A stretch of 64,000 nucleotides of DNA from Acidovorax sp. NCPPB 4044 (GCF_028069655.1 NZ_JAMCOS010000001.1:3378001-3442000); one strand, 5' to 3'. Counted from the stretch's first letter, positions 41,506-53,789 are shown. Numbers and translations: made by a program. The notes: generated from the sequence alone by a model not told the origin.

Positions 41506-42723
41506 ATGGCAACCGCCGCATCCAGGGACATCAAGGATTTCGTTTTCGAGTGGGAAGGCAAGGACCGCCACGGCAAGATCGTCCGGGGCGAAGTGCGCGC
41601 CGTGGGCGAGAACCAGGTCCAGGCCACCCTGCGGCGCCAGGGTGTGCTCCCCACCAAGATCAAGAAGCGCCGCATGCGCAGCGGCAAGAAGATCAAGCCG
41701 AAGGACATCGCACTCTTCACGCGGCAGATGGCCACGATGATGAAGGCAGGCGTACCGTTGCTGCAGTCCTTCGACATCGTGGGACGGGGCAATACCAACG
41801 CCAGCGTCACCAAGCTGCTCAACGACATCCGGGCCGATGTGGAAACCGGAACCTCGCTCAACGCGGCCTTCCGCAAATACCCCCGGTACTTCGACAGCCT
41901 GTATTGCAACCTGGTCGAGGCCGGCGAAGCCGCCGGTATTCTCGAAGCGCTGCTCGACCGCTTGGCGCTCTACATGGAGAAGACCGAGGCCATCAAGTCC
42001 AAGATCCGTTCCGCGCTCATGTATCCGACGGCCGTGATCATCGTGGCCTTTGTCGTGGTGACGGTGATCATGATCTTCGTGATTCCGGCCTTCAAGGAAG
42101 TGTTCACCTCCTTCGGGGCCGATCTTCCGGCGCCGACGCTGTTCGTGATGGCGGTCAGCGAGGTTTTCGTCAAATGGTGGTGGCTCATCTTCGGCATCCT
42201 GGGCGGTGGGTTCTACTTCTTCCTGCAGGCATGGCGCCGCAGCGAGAAGATGCAGATGTTCATGGACCGGTTGCTGCTGCGCCTGCCGGTCTTCGGCTCC
42301 CTGATCGACAAGTCCTGCGTGGCCCGCTGGACCCGGACACTGTCCACGATGTTCGCGGCCGGCGTCCCGCTGGTGGAAGCGCTCGACTCCGTGGGCGGCG
42401 CCTCCGGTAATTCGGTGTATGCCATCGCCACCGAGAAGATCCAGCAGGAAGTCTCCACGGGCACGAGCCTGACCGCGGCCATGGGCAACGCGAACGTATT
42501 CCCGTCCATGGTGATCCAGATGTGCGCCATCGGCGAGGAATCCGGATCGATCGACCACATGCTGGGCAAGGCGGCCGACTTCTACGAAGAAGAAGTCGAT
42601 GAAATGGTCGCCGGCCTGTCGAGCCTCATGGAGCCGATCATCATCGTGTTCCTCGGAACGATCATCGGCGGCATCGTGGTGTCGATGTACCTGCCCATCT
42701 TCAAGCTGGGCCAGGTGGTCTGA
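41506..42723 (+). CDS. pilC: Type IV pilus inner-membrane protein PilC
   Basis: This 405-residue protein has two T2SSF domains (about 70-190 and 270-395) and three membrane segments, the first near 170 (YPTAVIIVAFVVVTVIMIFVIPAF). It couples the PilB motor to pilus assembly. The family repeat is seen in ALFTRQMATMMKAGVPLLQSFDIV and WTRTLSTMFAAGVPLVEALDSV. The stop shares one base with the pilD start. Confidence 0.97.
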   Translation: MATAASRDIKDFVFEWEGKDRHGKIVRGEVRAVGENQVQATLRRQGVLPTKIKKRRMRSGKKIKPKDIALFTRQMATMMKAGVPLLQSFDIVGRGNTNASVTKLLNDIRADVETGTSLNAAFRKYPRYFDSLYCNLVEAGEAAGILEALLDRLALYMEKTEAIKSKIRSALMYPTAVIIVAFVVVTVIMIFVIPAFKEVFTSFGADLPAPTLFVMAVSEVFVKWWWLIFGILGGGFYFFLQAWRRSEKMQMFMDRLLLRLPVFGSLIDKSCVARWTRTLSTMFAAGVPLVEALDSVGGASGNSVYAIATEKIQQEVSTGTSLTAAMGNANVFPSMVIQMCAIGEESGSIDHMLGKAADFYEEEVDEMVAGLSSLMEPIIIVFLGTIIGGIVVSMYLPIFKLGQVV

Positions 42724-43610
42724 TGGGTTTCGAGCCCTGGCTGGAGGCCGCGGTATTCGGCCTCGTCGGTCTGTTGATCGGCAGTTTCCTCAACGTCGTC
42801 ATCCACCGCCTTCCGCGCATGATGGAGCGCCAATGGGCGGCCGAGTGCGCGGATTACCTGCGCTCCCAACCCGCTGCCGCCGCCGGGGCCTCGGCACCCG
42901 CCGAGCCCCCTGCGGACACCTTCAATCTCTGGACCCCACGCTCGCGGTGCCCGGCATGCGGCCATGAAGTGCGGTGGTTCGAGAATGTCCCGGTGCTGAG
43001 CTATATCGGTCTCCGAGGCCGATGCGCCGCCTGCAAGACCCGCATCAGCCCACGCTACCCGGCGGTCGAGCTCGCCACCGGGCTGCTGTTCGGCTTCTGC
43101 GCATGGCGGTGGGGCGCTACGCCCACGGCGGCGGCATGGTGCGGCTTTTCGGCGGCGCTGGTCGCGCTGGCGTTCATCGACTGGGACACCACGCTGCTGC
43201 CCGACGACATCACGTTGCCGCTGCTGTGGGCCGGCCTGCTGGCCTCGGCACTCCAGTGGACTGCCGTGCCCCTGTCTGAGTCCCTCTTCGGCGCGGCGGC
43301 CGGATACCTGTCGCTGTGGGCGGTGTACTGGGGGTTCAAGCTGGCGACGGGCAAGGAAGGCATGGGGTACGGCGACTTCAAGCTGTTCGCGGCGCTGGGC
43401 GCCTGGTTCGGCTGGCAGGCCCTCGTGCCCATCATCCTGATGGCGTCGGTGATCGGCGCGGTGATCGGCATCGGCATGAAACTCGGCAAGGGCCTGCGCG
43501 AAGGCGGCTACATCCCCTTCGGCCCCTTCCTGGTGGGTGCCGGGCTGACCGCCATGCTGTTCGGGCCTGAAAACGTCATGCGGACCATCCTGGGAACGCT
43601 CGGGTTGTGA
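42723..43610 (+). CDS. pilD: Prepilin leader peptidase/N-methyltransferase PilD
   Basis: This 295-residue membrane enzyme cleaves and N-methylates type IV prepilins. Two CxxC pairs (CPAC, CAAC at about 78-103) lie in the cytoplasmic loop. The catalytic aspartates are in FIDWDTTLLPDD and in GMGYGDFKLFAALGAWFG. It overlaps coaE by 4 bases. Confidence 0.97.
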   Translation: MGFEPWLEAAVFGLVGLLIGSFLNVVIHRLPRMMERQWAAECADYLRSQPAAAAGASAPAEPPADTFNLWTPRSRCPACGHEVRWFENVPVLSYIGLRGRCAACKTRISPRYPAVELATGLLFGFCAWRWGATPTAAAWCGFSAALVALAFIDWDTTLLPDDITLPLLWAGLLASALQWTAVPLSESLFGAAAGYLSLWAVYWGFKLATGKEGMGYGDFKLFAALGAWFGWQALVPIILMASVIGAVIGIGMKLGKGLREGGYIPFGPFLVGAGLTAMLFGPENVMRTILGTLGL

Positions 43611-44233
43611 ATGCCCCCAGCAGCCGCCGGCCTGCCTTGAGGCTGGGCCTCACGGGCGGCATCGGCAGCGGCAAGACGACGGTCGGCCAGTGGCTCGAAG
43701 GCTTCGGGGCCGCGCTGATCGATGCGGACCAGATGGCACGGGCCGCCACGGCCGCAGGCGGCATCGCCATTCCCGCCATCCGGGCCGCTTTCGGCGACGG
43801 CCTGATCGGTGCCGACGGCGCCATGGACAGGGCCCGCATGCGCGAACTGGCCTTCCGCGATGCGGGTGCGCGCCAGCGGCTGGAAGCCATCGTCCACCCG
43901 GTGGTCGGGCAGGCCATCCACGCCGCGGCGGAGCAGGCCGTGGCGGCGGGCGCGCGGGTGGTCGTTTTCGACATTCCATTGCTGGCCGAATCGCCGCGCT
44001 GGCCGCCGGTGCTGGACCGGATCCTGGTGGTGGATTGCTCGGAGGCCACGCAGGTGGCCCGCGTGCAGGCCCGCAATGGCCTGGCGCGGGAAGTGGTGGA
44101 GTCCATCATCGCCTCGCAGGCACCGCGCGCCATGCGGCGATCCATCGCCGACCTGGTGCTGCACAACGATGGAATACCTCTTGAAACGCTGCGGACGGAG
44201 GTACGGCGAATCGCCGATGGCTTCGGGCTATGA
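43607..44233 (+). CDS. coaE: Dephospho-CoA kinase
   Basis: This 208-residue enzyme catalyses the last step of coenzyme A synthesis. The P-loop is GGIGSGKTT near residues 17-25. The start is GTG 43607, which overlaps the pilD stop (GTGA); a nearby ATG is out of frame. The placement after pilD is conserved in many proteobacteria. Confidence 0.95.
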   Translation: MNAPSSRRPALRLGLTGGIGSGKTTVGQWLEGFGAALIDADQMARAATAAGGIAIPAIRAAFGDGLIGADGAMDRARMRELAFRDAGARQRLEAIVHPVVGQAIHAAAEQAVAAGARVVVFDIPLLAESPRWPPVLDRILVVDCSEATQVARVQARNGLAREVVESIIASQAPRAMRRSIADLVLHNDGIPLETLRTEVRRIADGFGL

Positions 44234-44297
44234 TGCCGGAGATATCGGACGCGCGAAGCTGGCAGCGCCAGCCGTGTGCCCCCAGGAACCCTGCAGC

Positions 44298-45053
44298 GTG
44301 ATCCTTTACGAATACCCTTTCAACGAACGCCTCAGAACCTACCTGCGGCTGGAGCAGCTTTTCCGGCGCCTGGGCGAGCTGATTCCCCGCTCCCATCCTC
44401 TGGACCACCACTTCGCGCTGGTGACCCTGTTCGAGATCATGGATGTGGCGGCCCGGGCCGACCTGAAGACCGACGTTCTGAAGGACCTCGAAAAGCACCG
44501 CCACCAGCTCGACAGCTACCGCGGCAATCCCTCGATCTCCGAGGCCGTGCTCGACAGCGTCATCGCACAGCTCGACCACTGTTTCTCCGCCCTCAATGCG
44601 CAGACCGGCAAGACGGGCCAGCCGCTCACGGAAAACGAATGGCTGATGAGCATCCGCAGCCGGGTGGGCATTCCCGGCGGCACCTGCGGCTTCGACCTGC
44701 CGGCGTATTACGCCTGGCAGCACCACTCGCCCGAAAAGCGCCAGCATGACCTGGAAGGCTGGGCCAACCACCTCGCGCCGCTGGCCGAATCGCTGTACGT
44801 GCTGCTGAAGCTGCTGCGCGACTCCGGCGTTCCGCAGAAGGTGGCCGCCGACCATGGCCAGTTCCAGCAGACCCTGCCCCAGGGCCGCACCTTCCAGCTC
44901 CTGCGGTTGCGGATCGACCCGGCGTGGAACATGGTGCCGGAGATCAGCGGCAACCGCCTCATCGTTTCCGTGCGGCTCATGCGGCAGGAGACCGACGGCA
45001 AACTGCAGCCGGTGCAGGAAGACGCCGCGTTCGAACTCACGCTCTGCGCGTGA
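44298..45053 (+). CDS. zapD: Cell division protein ZapD
   Basis: This 251-residue cytoplasmic protein bundles FtsZ at the division site. The N-terminus [21 protein letters not shown] matches the ZapD helical domain, and [17 protein letters not shown] is a conserved middle segment. GTG 44298 is chosen because it gives the family start; AGGA lies about 10 bases upstream. It is in the usual coaE-zapD-yacG order. Confidence 0.95.
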   Translation: MILYEYPFNERLRTYLRLEQLFRRLGELIPRSHPLDHHFALVTLFEIMDVAARADLKTDVLKDLEKHRHQLDSYRGNPSISEAVLDSVIAQLDHCFSALNAQTGKTGQPLTENEWLMSIRSRVGIPGGTCGFDLPAYYAWQHHSPEKRQHDLEGWANHLAPLAESLYVLLKLLRDSGVPQKVAADHGQFQQTLPQGRTFQLLRLRIDPAWNMVPEISGNRLIVSVRLMRQETDGKLQPVQEDAAFELTLCA

Positions 45054-45085
45054 GTCCGGCCGCAACCCGCCGCTTCAAGAACCCC

Positions 45086-45346
45086 ATGTCCGCCAGCCAA
45101 GACGACGATCCCCGCCAGGAAGAAGGGGCCGCCCCCGCCCCGCAACGTGCCCTGTGGGTGGACTGCCCCACCTGCGGTGGCAAGAGCCTATACGCACCCG
45201 CCAACCCCTACCGCCCGTTCTGCAGCGATCGCTGCCAGCAGATCGACTTCGGGGCGTGGGCTTCCGAGGATTTCCGCATGTCCGCCGAGGCTCCGCCGGA
45301 CGAGGACGGGTTCGGCGACCACCAGCCCCCGCCCCGGGAGCATTGA
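45086..45346 (+). CDS. yacG: DNA gyrase inhibitor YacG (zinc-binding)
   Basis: This 86-residue protein has the zinc-binding motif CPTCGGKS and [17 protein letters not shown], diagnostic of YacG, which binds GyrB and inhibits gyrase in E. coli. The flanks before and after the finger are acidic and proline-rich. It follows zapD by 32 bases. Confidence 0.95.
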   Translation: MSASQDDDPRQEEGAAPAPQRALWVDCPTCGGKSLYAPANPYRPFCSDRCQQIDFGAWASEDFRMSAEAPPDEDGFGDHQPPPREH

Positions 45347-45380
45347 ACCTCTTCATTCAGGCGGATGTGGATGTTTCATG

Positions 45381-45430
45381 CTCCATGCCGCCGGATCCAT
45401 TGAATAGTTTGCTATTGTTTTTGTAGCAAA
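45381..45430 (+). repeat. Interspersed ~50-bp repeat, copy 3 (beside the IS)
   Basis: CTCCATGCCGCCGGATCCAT, then TGAATAGTTTGCTATTGTTT, then TTGTAGCAAA. It lies between yacG and the ISAs1 element. Read on the minus strand it supplies the stop codon TAG of the ancestral mutT gene. Confidence 0.85.
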
Positions 45431-45433
45431 TCG

Positions 45434-45443
45434 ATATCGAACG
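45434..45443. repeat. Target-site duplication of the IS (left)
   Basis: The 10-base sequence ATATCGAACG occurs on both sides of the insertion, here and at 46715-46724. Confidence 0.93.
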
Positions 45444-46714
45444 CAGGGCGATCGCATCTAACGCGATAGTCCCAGTAGAGCAGCCAGATAGTCCAGATTC
45501 CAGCCCGCACGCTTGCGCTTGGCCTGCAGACCGATCTTCACGCTCGTGTCGCTCTTGAGCATCTGCAGGGCCATGCGCCTGAGCAGCGCTTGGTTGTACG
45601 GCCCCTGGTCCTTGTAGCTCTGCGCGGCATCCTCGCGCAGGGCCACGTCCAGGCTCCAGTGCAACTGGTTCTCCACGCTCCAGTGCGCCCGGATGCTGTG
45701 CGCCAGCACGTGTGCCGGCGTACTCTCGGGTAGGCTGCTCAGGTAGTAGCTGACCTCCCGGCTGGCCTCATGGCCTGTTGGCTGTCCCTTCTGCTGGCGC
45801 TCTCGCTCTACCCGCACCACGCCTTTCAGTCCCGGCCAGTGGGCTGCCGCGCGCCGCAGCGCCTCGGGGATGGGATGCACCCGGTAGCTGCGCCGCTCCT
45901 GGCGTCCGTGCCCCCTGAAGCTCTCCACGTACACGTTCTCCTGCAGCTCAGGGGCCTCGGGCGACTCCCGCTCTGCCTGCGCCTGCTGTTGCAGGCCTGC
46001 GCCCTCGAAGTGCTTTTGCACCACGGCGTGCAGATGCCGCTGGTTGGCCTTCAGGCTCAGCACGTAATCCGCGCCCTGCTCTTGCAACTGCGCGGCAATC
46101 TCCTTTTGGCAGCCCATGGCGTCGATGGTGACGATGCACCCGGCCAGATGCAGCAACTGCAGCAGTTGCGGGATGGCCGTGATCTCGTTGCTCTTGCCAT
46201 CGACTTGGCACTGGCCCAGCAGCAGCCCCATGTCGGCGGCCCAGGCGCTGACCAGATGCAGCGCCCGGGGCCTGTCTGCCTTGGCGCTGCCGCGCACGCT
46301 CTTGCCGTCGATGGCCACCGTGCCCTGCACTTGTCCGGCCAGCTCTTGCAACCATTGCTGGCAGGCGTGCTCCAGTGGCTGGGCCTGCAGCAGGCGAAAG
46401 ACCCGTGCGAAGGTATCGTGCGAGGCGATGCCTGAGGGCAAGGGCACGATACGGGCGAACCAGCCCTCGTGCTGTTGGCCGAACTCGGCCACCTCCACCC
46501 AGTTGTCCGCCCCCGCGAGGGTGGCGCACAGCGCCACCGTCAGCAGCGACTGCAATTCATGGCGCCGGGTGCGCTGCACGCGCGGATCGGGGATGCTTTG
46601 CAGATGTTCCAGCAGGGTCATGGGGCAGCGCTGGCCCCTGGCGGGGGCTATGGAGTGTCAGCGCTCGAGTTTCTCTCATCGCTTGCGGCCGAGGATTTAG
46701 ATGCGATCGCCCTG
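45444..46714 (-). mobile_element. Complete ISAs1-family insertion sequence
   Basis: The 1271-bp element is bounded by 18-bp perfect terminal inverted repeats (CAGGGCGATCGCATCTAA at 45444-45461 and its complement at 46697-46714) and by a 10-bp direct target duplication. It carries one transposase gene. The perfect ends and identical duplications suggest a recent insertion and an element that can probably still move. Confidence 0.93.
45458..46621 (-). CDS. ISAs1 family transposase
   Basis: This 387-residue DDE transposase has an N-terminal helical region (LLEHLQSIPDPRVQRTRRHEL). Catalytic residues appear as VAIDGKSVRGS (first D), CIVTIDAMGCQKEIA (second D) and HWSVENQLHWSLDVALRED (E). These match ISAs1/H-repeat-type transposases. 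The stop codon lies within the left terminal inverted repeat. The gene looks intact. Confidence 0.95.
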   Translation of the reverse strand: MTLLEHLQSIPDPRVQRTRRHELQSLLTVALCATLAGADNWVEVAEFGQQHEGWFARIVPLPSGIASHDTFARVFRLLQAQPLEHACQQWLQELAGQVQGTVAIDGKSVRGSAKADRPRALHLVSAWAADMGLLLGQCQVDGKSNEITAIPQLLQLLHLAGCIVTIDAMGCQKEIAAQLQEQGADYVLSLKANQRHLHAVVQKHFEGAGLQQQAQAERESPEAPELQENVYVESFRGHGRQERRSYRVHPIPEALRRAAAHWPGLKGVVRVERERQQKGQPTGHEASREVSYYLSSLPESTPAHVLAHSIRAHWSVENQLHWSLDVALREDAAQSYKDQGPYNQALLRRMALQMLKSDTSVKIGLQAKRKRAGWNLDYLAALLGLSR

Positions 46715-47157
46715 ATATCGAACGGCAGGCCACGCTCTTCGGCCAGCCATTGCAGCACCGGGTATGCCCCAGGCAATACCGGCGACACCTCCAGCGGCCA
46801 TTGCTGCCAAGCCATGGACTGGCCCTCGCGCATCTCGAATTCACCGGTCCAGGCGTGCACCTTGCACCAGTGCAGCCGCACGAGCGCGTGCGGATAGTCG
46901 TGCTCGGTCACCTTCCAGACCTCAGCGGGGCCGATGGTGACGCCCAGCTCTTCGAGCAGTTCCCGGCGCAGGGCCTGCTCCACGGTCTCTCCAGCCTCCA
47001 GCTTGCCGCCCGGAAACTCCCAGTAGCCCGCGTACGGCTTGCCTGGCGGGCGGGTGGACAGGAGCATCGCGCCGTCGCCGCGGAACAGGATGCCCACGGC
47101 CACTTCGGTGTGCTTGCGCGGCGTGGCGCCGGCGGGCGCTGCGCCGGCCTCAGCCAT
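46648..47157 (-). CDS. mutT: MutT/Nudix hydrolase with IS-altered C-terminus
   Basis: This 169-residue Nudix protein has the box GGKLEAGETVEQALRRELLEELG at about residues 51-73 and the start AVGILFRGDGAMLLSTRPPGK, typical of MutT-type 8-oxo-dGTP diphosphatases. Residues 149-169 (RAIASKSSAASDERNSSADTP) are encoded inside the ISAs1 element. Without the insertion the frame would continue DLLQKQ and stop after 154 residues. The Nudix fold is complete, so activity may remain. Its start overlaps the ATPase stop by 8 bases. Confidence 0.88.
   Translation of the reverse strand: MAEAGAAPAGATPRKHTEVAVGILFRGDGAMLLSTRPPGKPYAGYWEFPGGKLEAGETVEQALRRELLEELGVTIGPAEVWKVTEHDYPHALVRLHWCKVHAWTGEFEMREGQSMAWQQWPLEVSPVLPGAYPVLQWLAEERGLPFDIRAIASKSSAASDERNSSADTP
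46715..46724. repeat. Target-site duplication of the IS (right)
   Basis: ATATCGAACG, identical to 45434-45443. Here it is part of the mutT coding sequence. Confidence 0.93.
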
Positions 47158-48025
47158 GAGCACGGCCCGCGAAGTCGCGGGCGAACTGGTAGGCCACGCG
47201 CCCGCTGCGGGAGCCCCGCTCCAGCGCCCAGACCAGGGCCGCGGGCCGGGCCGCCTCGATGGCCTGCGCCGGCACGCCGAGCGCGGACAGCCACTGCGCC
47301 ACGATGGCCAGGTATTCCTGCTGGCTGAACGGGTAGAAACTGATCCAGAGGCCGAAGCGCTCGGACAGCGAGATCTTCTCCTCCACCACTTCGCCCGGAT
47401 GCACCTCGCCGTCCTCGGTGTGCGTGTAGCTGAGGTTTTCCTTCATGTACTCGGGCAGCAGGTGCCGCCGATTGCTGGTGGCATACACCAGCACGTTCGG
47501 CGCCGAGGCGGAGACGGAACCGTCCAGGATCGACTTCAGCGCCTTGTAGCCCGATTCGCCTTCTTCGAAGCTCAGGTCGTCGCAATAGATGATGAATTTC
47601 TCGGGCCGGCCGGCCACCACGTCCACGATGTCGGGCAGGTCGGTGAGGTCCGCCTTGTCCACCTCGATGAGCCGCAGGCCGCGGCTCGCGTGGGTCTGGA
47701 GGCAGGCCTTGATGAGGGAGGATTTGCCGGTGCCGCGCGCGCCCGTCAGCAGCACGTTGTTGGCCGGCCGGCCTTCGACGAACTGCAGCGTATTGCGCTC
47801 GATCTTTTCCTTCTGCGCGTCGATCTCCTGGAGGTCGTCCAGCGCGATGCTCGCGACGTGCCGCACCGGCTCCAGCGCGCCGTGGCCGCCGCCGCGCCGG
47901 CGGTAGCGCCAGGCCACGGAGGCGTTCCAGTCCGCAGGCGCTGCGAGGGGCCGGGGCAGCACCGACTCGATGCGGTCGATGAGCTGCTCGGCGCGCAGCA
48001 GGAGGTGTTCGAATCGATCGTTCAT
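47150..48025 (-). CDS. DUF815 family ATPase
   Basis: This 291-residue P-loop ATPase has Walker A GARGTGKSS near residue 95, Walker B FIIYCDDLSFE, and an AAA-like sensor VYATSNRRHLLPEYM. This matches DUF815 (YcgB-like predicted AAA+ ATPases). The substrate is unknown. In betaproteobacteria it is regularly found between argJ and mutT, as here. Confidence 0.9.
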   Translation of the reverse strand: MNDRFEHLLLRAEQLIDRIESVLPRPLAAPADWNASVAWRYRRRGGGHGALEPVRHVASIALDDLQEIDAQKEKIERNTLQFVEGRPANNVLLTGARGTGKSSLIKACLQTHASRGLRLIEVDKADLTDLPDIVDVVAGRPEKFIIYCDDLSFEEGESGYKALKSILDGSVSASAPNVLVYATSNRRHLLPEYMKENLSYTHTEDGEVHPGEVVEEKISLSERFGLWISFYPFSQQEYLAIVAQWLSALGVPAQAIEAARPAALVWALERGSRSGRVAYQFARDFAGRAHG

Positions 48026-48065
48026 GGGTTCGGAAGAGAGTCGCGCGCGGCCCGGCGGGCCCCGT

Positions 48066-49295
48066 TCAGGAGCGGTAGTCGGCGTTGATGGTCACGTAGT
48101 CGTGGCTCAGGTCGCAGGTCCACACGGTGTCGGCGGCCTCGCCACGGCCCAGCCCCACGCGCACGGTGATCTCGCTCTGCTTCATCACGCGCTGGCCGTC
48201 CTCCTCGCGGTAGGCCGGGTGGCGCCCGCCCTGCACGGCCACATGCACGTCGTCCAGGTGCAGGTCGATGCGGGTCTGGTCGAGATCGTCGATGCCCGCA
48301 TAGCCCACGGCAGCCAGGATGCGGCCCAGGTTCGGGTCGCTGGCGAAGAAGGCCGTCTTCACGAGCGGCGAATGCGCGATGGCGTAGCCCACCTTGCGGC
48401 ATTCCTCGGCCGTGCGGCCGCCTTCCACGCGGATGGCGATGAACTTGGTGGCACCCTCGCCGTCGCGCACGATGGCCTGCGCGAGCTTCTGCGCCACTTC
48501 GCGCAGCGCGGCATGCAGGGCCTGGCCCTCGGCGCTGTCCAGGGAATCGATCACGGCATGGTCCGCGCGCTGCGTGGCCATCAGCACGAACGAATCGTTG
48601 GTGGACGTGTCGCCGTCGATGGTGATGCGGTTGAACGACTGGTCGGCCAGTTCGCGCACGAGCGGCTGCACCAGCCCGGGAGCGATGCGGGCATCGGTGG
48701 CCAGGAAGCCCAGCATGGTCGCCATGTTGGGACGGATCATGCCCGCGCCCTTGGAAATGCCGGTCACGGTGACGGTGGCGCCGCCGATCTGCACCTGCGT
48801 GCTGAAGGCCTTGGGCAGCGTGTCCGTGGTCATGATGCCTTCGGCGGCGCGGGCCCAGTGCGCAGGCTGCGCATCGGCGATCGCTGCCGGCAGGCCGGCG
48901 ACGATGCGGTCGTGGGGCAGCGGCTCCATGATCACGCCGGTCGAGAACGGCAGGATCTGCGCGGCATCGACGCCCAGTTGCGCGGCCAGCGCATCGCAGG
49001 TCGCGCGGGCCCGCGCGAGGCCGTCGGCCCCCGTGCCCGCATTGGCGTTGCCGGTGTTGACCACGATGGCGCGGATCTGCGTGCCCTGGGCCAGGTGCTC
49101 CCGGCACACCTGCACGGGTGCGGCGCAGAAACGGTTCTGCGTGAAGACGCCAGCGACGGCGGCACCTTCGTCCAGCAGGAACACGGTCACGTCCTTGCGC
49201 CCCACCTTGCGGACGCCGGCTTCGGCGACGCCGATGCGGACGCCGGCGACCGGATGCAGATCGGAGGCAACGGGGGCGGAGAGGTTCACGGGCAT
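48066..49295 (-). CDS. argJ: Bifunctional glutamate N-acetyltransferase/amino-acid acetyltransferase
   Basis: This 409-residue enzyme recycles the acetyl group in arginine synthesis. It is made as a precursor that cleaves itself before a Thr nucleophile, visible in [13 protein letters not shown] near residue 190. Other marks are NTGNANAGTG and [12 protein letters not shown] 49295 is chosen, since upstream codons lie in non-coding-looking sequence. It follows secA by 114 bases. Confidence 0.97.
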   Translation of the reverse strand: MPVNLSAPVASDLHPVAGVRIGVAEAGVRKVGRKDVTVFLLDEGAAVAGVFTQNRFCAAPVQVCREHLAQGTQIRAIVVNTGNANAGTGADGLARARATCDALAAQLGVDAAQILPFSTGVIMEPLPHDRIVAGLPAAIADAQPAHWARAAEGIMTTDTLPKAFSTQVQIGGATVTVTGISKGAGMIRPNMATMLGFLATDARIAPGLVQPLVRELADQSFNRITIDGDTSTNDSFVLMATQRADHAVIDSLDSAEGQALHAALREVAQKLAQAIVRDGEGATKFIAIRVEGGRTAEECRKVGYAIAHSPLVKTAFFASDPNLGRILAAVGYAGIDDLDQTRIDLHLDDVHVAVQGGRHPAYREEDGQRVMKQSEITVRVGLGRGEAADTVWTCDLSHDYVTINADYRS

Positions 49296-49354
49296 GCGGA
49301 AATCCTTGGGTGAAAAGGGGCGCAGCAGTCGGGCCGCAGCGCCGCCGGGACGTG

Positions 49355-49382
49355 GCATGGGCCGCATTGCGGCGGCCCATGC
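49355..49382. other. Perfect hairpin between secA and argJ
   Basis: GCATGGGCCGC and GCGGCCCATGC form an 11-bp perfect stem with loop ATTGCG. No T run follows on either strand. It may be a Rho-dependent or structural mRNA element between secA and argJ. Confidence 0.4.
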
Positions 49383-49409
49383 AGCGAAGACGCAGGCTTC
49401 AGCGCACCG

Positions 49410-52184
<2,775 letters not shown>

Positions 52185-52319
52185 GCGAACAGGACCGCGG
52201 CCTGCCCTGGGGCAGGTGCCGCGACCCGAATCCCTAATGATGAAGTGGGTTCAGATGGGGGCCACCGCCACCGCTTGCAAGTTATGCAACCAGGGGCAGC
52301 GATTCCGGAGCGCGCGATT

Positions 52320-53279
52320 TTACCTGCGAGGCGTGGGTGCCTTCGCCGCCACCCGCTGGTCCGCAGGGGCGCCCGTCGCGCCGGCATGCAGGAATTTCTG
52401 CGGATCCTGCGGAACGCCCTGCACCAGCACCTCGAAATGCAGGTGCGGCCCGGTGGAACGGCCGGTGGTCCCGACCTCGGCGATCTTCTGCCCCCGGCGC
52501 ACCAGATCGCCGCGCTTGACGAGCGTGCGGGAGGCATGCGCGTACCGCGTGACCAACTGGTTGCCGTGGTCGACCTCGATCATGTTGCCGTAGGCGGGGT
52601 GGTATTCCTGCGCCACCACCACGCCGCCCGCGGCCGCCAGGATGGGGGTGCCCGTGTCGGCCTGGAAGTCCAGCCCGGTGTGCAGGGCCGACTGGCCCGT
52701 GAACGGGTCGATGCGCCAGCCGAAGGGCGACCCGGCGGACTTGCCGAGGACGGGCTCCTGGGTGGGCACCATGTTCTTGCGGATGTGCTGGTCGAACAGG
52801 CGCGATTCGACCACGGTCAGCAGGTCCACCCGGCGGTCGGTGAGCTGGGACAGGGCATCCAGCGTGCTCTGCAGTTCTTCCATGTCCATCGGGCGGCTGG
52901 AGACCAGCGCCCCGCCCTGCCCCGGTGGGCGGGTGAACTCAGTGGCCGGCATGCCCGCCAGGCCGGACACCCGCTCGCCGAGCGATTCGAGCTGCAGCAT
53001 GCGCGCCTGCATCTCGCCGACCTTGCGGGCCATCGCGTCGAGGTTCGCCCGCATGAACCGGTCGCGTTCGGCCATCTCGTCGCGCGCGGCCAGCCGCACC
53101 AGCGAACCGACCACCGGCCAGCCTTCGCGGGCCCCCTTCAGGAACACCCAGTGGTAGAGCAAGGCCGCCACCAGCATGACCAGCACCGAGAGCACCAGGC
53201 CGGCCACCGCCAGCCGCAGGCCCGAGAGATGGATGGCCCGGCTGCGCGCCAGCCAGGCGTCCGTGATAATCAACTGCAC
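52320..53279 (-). CDS. M23 family metallopeptidase (LytM-type)
   Basis: This 319-residue protein has a short cytoplasmic N-terminus, one membrane segment (about 20-42), a coiled-coil-like periplasmic stalk and a C-terminal M23 domain. The domain has zinc-binding motifs HTGLDFQAD near 200 and HLHFEV near 280. It should cut peptidoglycan cross-bridges or regulate amidases. GTG 53279 is chosen because GGAG lies 7 bases upstream and because the alternative ATG at 53312 would overlap the divergent DUF721 gene. It precedes secA on the same strand. Confidence 0.9.
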   Translation of the reverse strand: MQLIITDAWLARSRAIHLSGLRLAVAGLVLSVLVMLVAALLYHWVFLKGAREGWPVVGSLVRLAARDEMAERDRFMRANLDAMARKVGEMQARMLQLESLGERVSGLAGMPATEFTRPPGQGGALVSSRPMDMEELQSTLDALSQLTDRRVDLLTVVESRLFDQHIRKNMVPTQEPVLGKSAGSPFGWRIDPFTGQSALHTGLDFQADTGTPILAAAGGVVVAQEYHPAYGNMIEVDHGNQLVTRYAHASRTLVKRGDLVRRGQKIAEVGTTGRSTGPHLHFEVLVQGVPQDPQKFLHAGATGAPADQRVAAKAPTPRR

Positions 53280-53310
53280 TTCGTTTCTCCGCGCCGCGCG
53301 GCGCATTTCC

Positions 53311-53610
53311 ATGAACCGCCGTCACCACGCCGTCACGCTGCTGCAGGCCACCGAGGACTCCCCCACATTGGCCCGCCTGGCTGCCTTGACGCGCGACTCG
53401 AGCGAACGGCTCAAGGCCATCGAGTTGCTGATTCCCGCCACCTTGCGGCCCGCCATCCAGGCAGGGCCGATCGAGGGCACGACGTGGTGCCTGCTGGTCC
53501 GCAGCAATGCGGCGGCAGCCAAGGTGCGTCAGTTGCTGCCTGCCTTGCAGGCGCATCTGCGCGTTCGGGGGTGGGAGGTTAACGCCATTCGCCTGAAAAT
53601 CCAAACCTGA
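53311..53610 (+). CDS. DUF721 (DciA-like) protein
   Basis: This 99-residue protein has the DUF721 fold of small basic proteins. Evidence is LARLAALTRDSSERLKAIELLIPATLRPAIQAGPIEGTTWCLLVRSNAAAAKVRQLLPAL. DciA, the replicative helicase loader in bacteria without DnaC, belongs to this family, but this copy is short and its role is unproven. It starts 31 bases from the divergent M23 gene, so promoters overlap. Confidence 0.8.
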   Translation: MNRRHHAVTLLQATEDSPTLARLAALTRDSSERLKAIELLIPATLRPAIQAGPIEGTTWCLLVRSNAAAAKVRQLLPALQAHLRVRGWEVNAIRLKIQT

Positions 53611-53649
53611 GGCCCTGCGGCACGCTGGTGGCGAACGGGAACAAAAAGA

Positions 53650-53725
53650 TGGTGCCGATTGTCGGGATCGAACTGACGACCTTCCGCTTACAAGGCGGGT
53701 GCTCTACCAACTGAGCTAAATCGGC
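53650..53725 (-). tRNA. tRNA-Thr (anticodon TGT)
   Basis: The 76-base cloverleaf on the minus strand has acceptor arms GCCGATT and AATCGGC, a D arm AGCTCAGTTGGTAGAGC, anticodon loop CTTGTAA (anticodon TGT, reading ACA), a T arm with GTTCGATCC, and an encoded CCA. The top pair of the anticodon stem is a C-A mismatch. Confidence 0.94.
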
Positions 53726-53789
53726 GAAGCGCGCATTCTACCGCGCCGCACAGCCCCTTGGCGGGGCCGGGGCGCAGCGGGCGCCGGGA

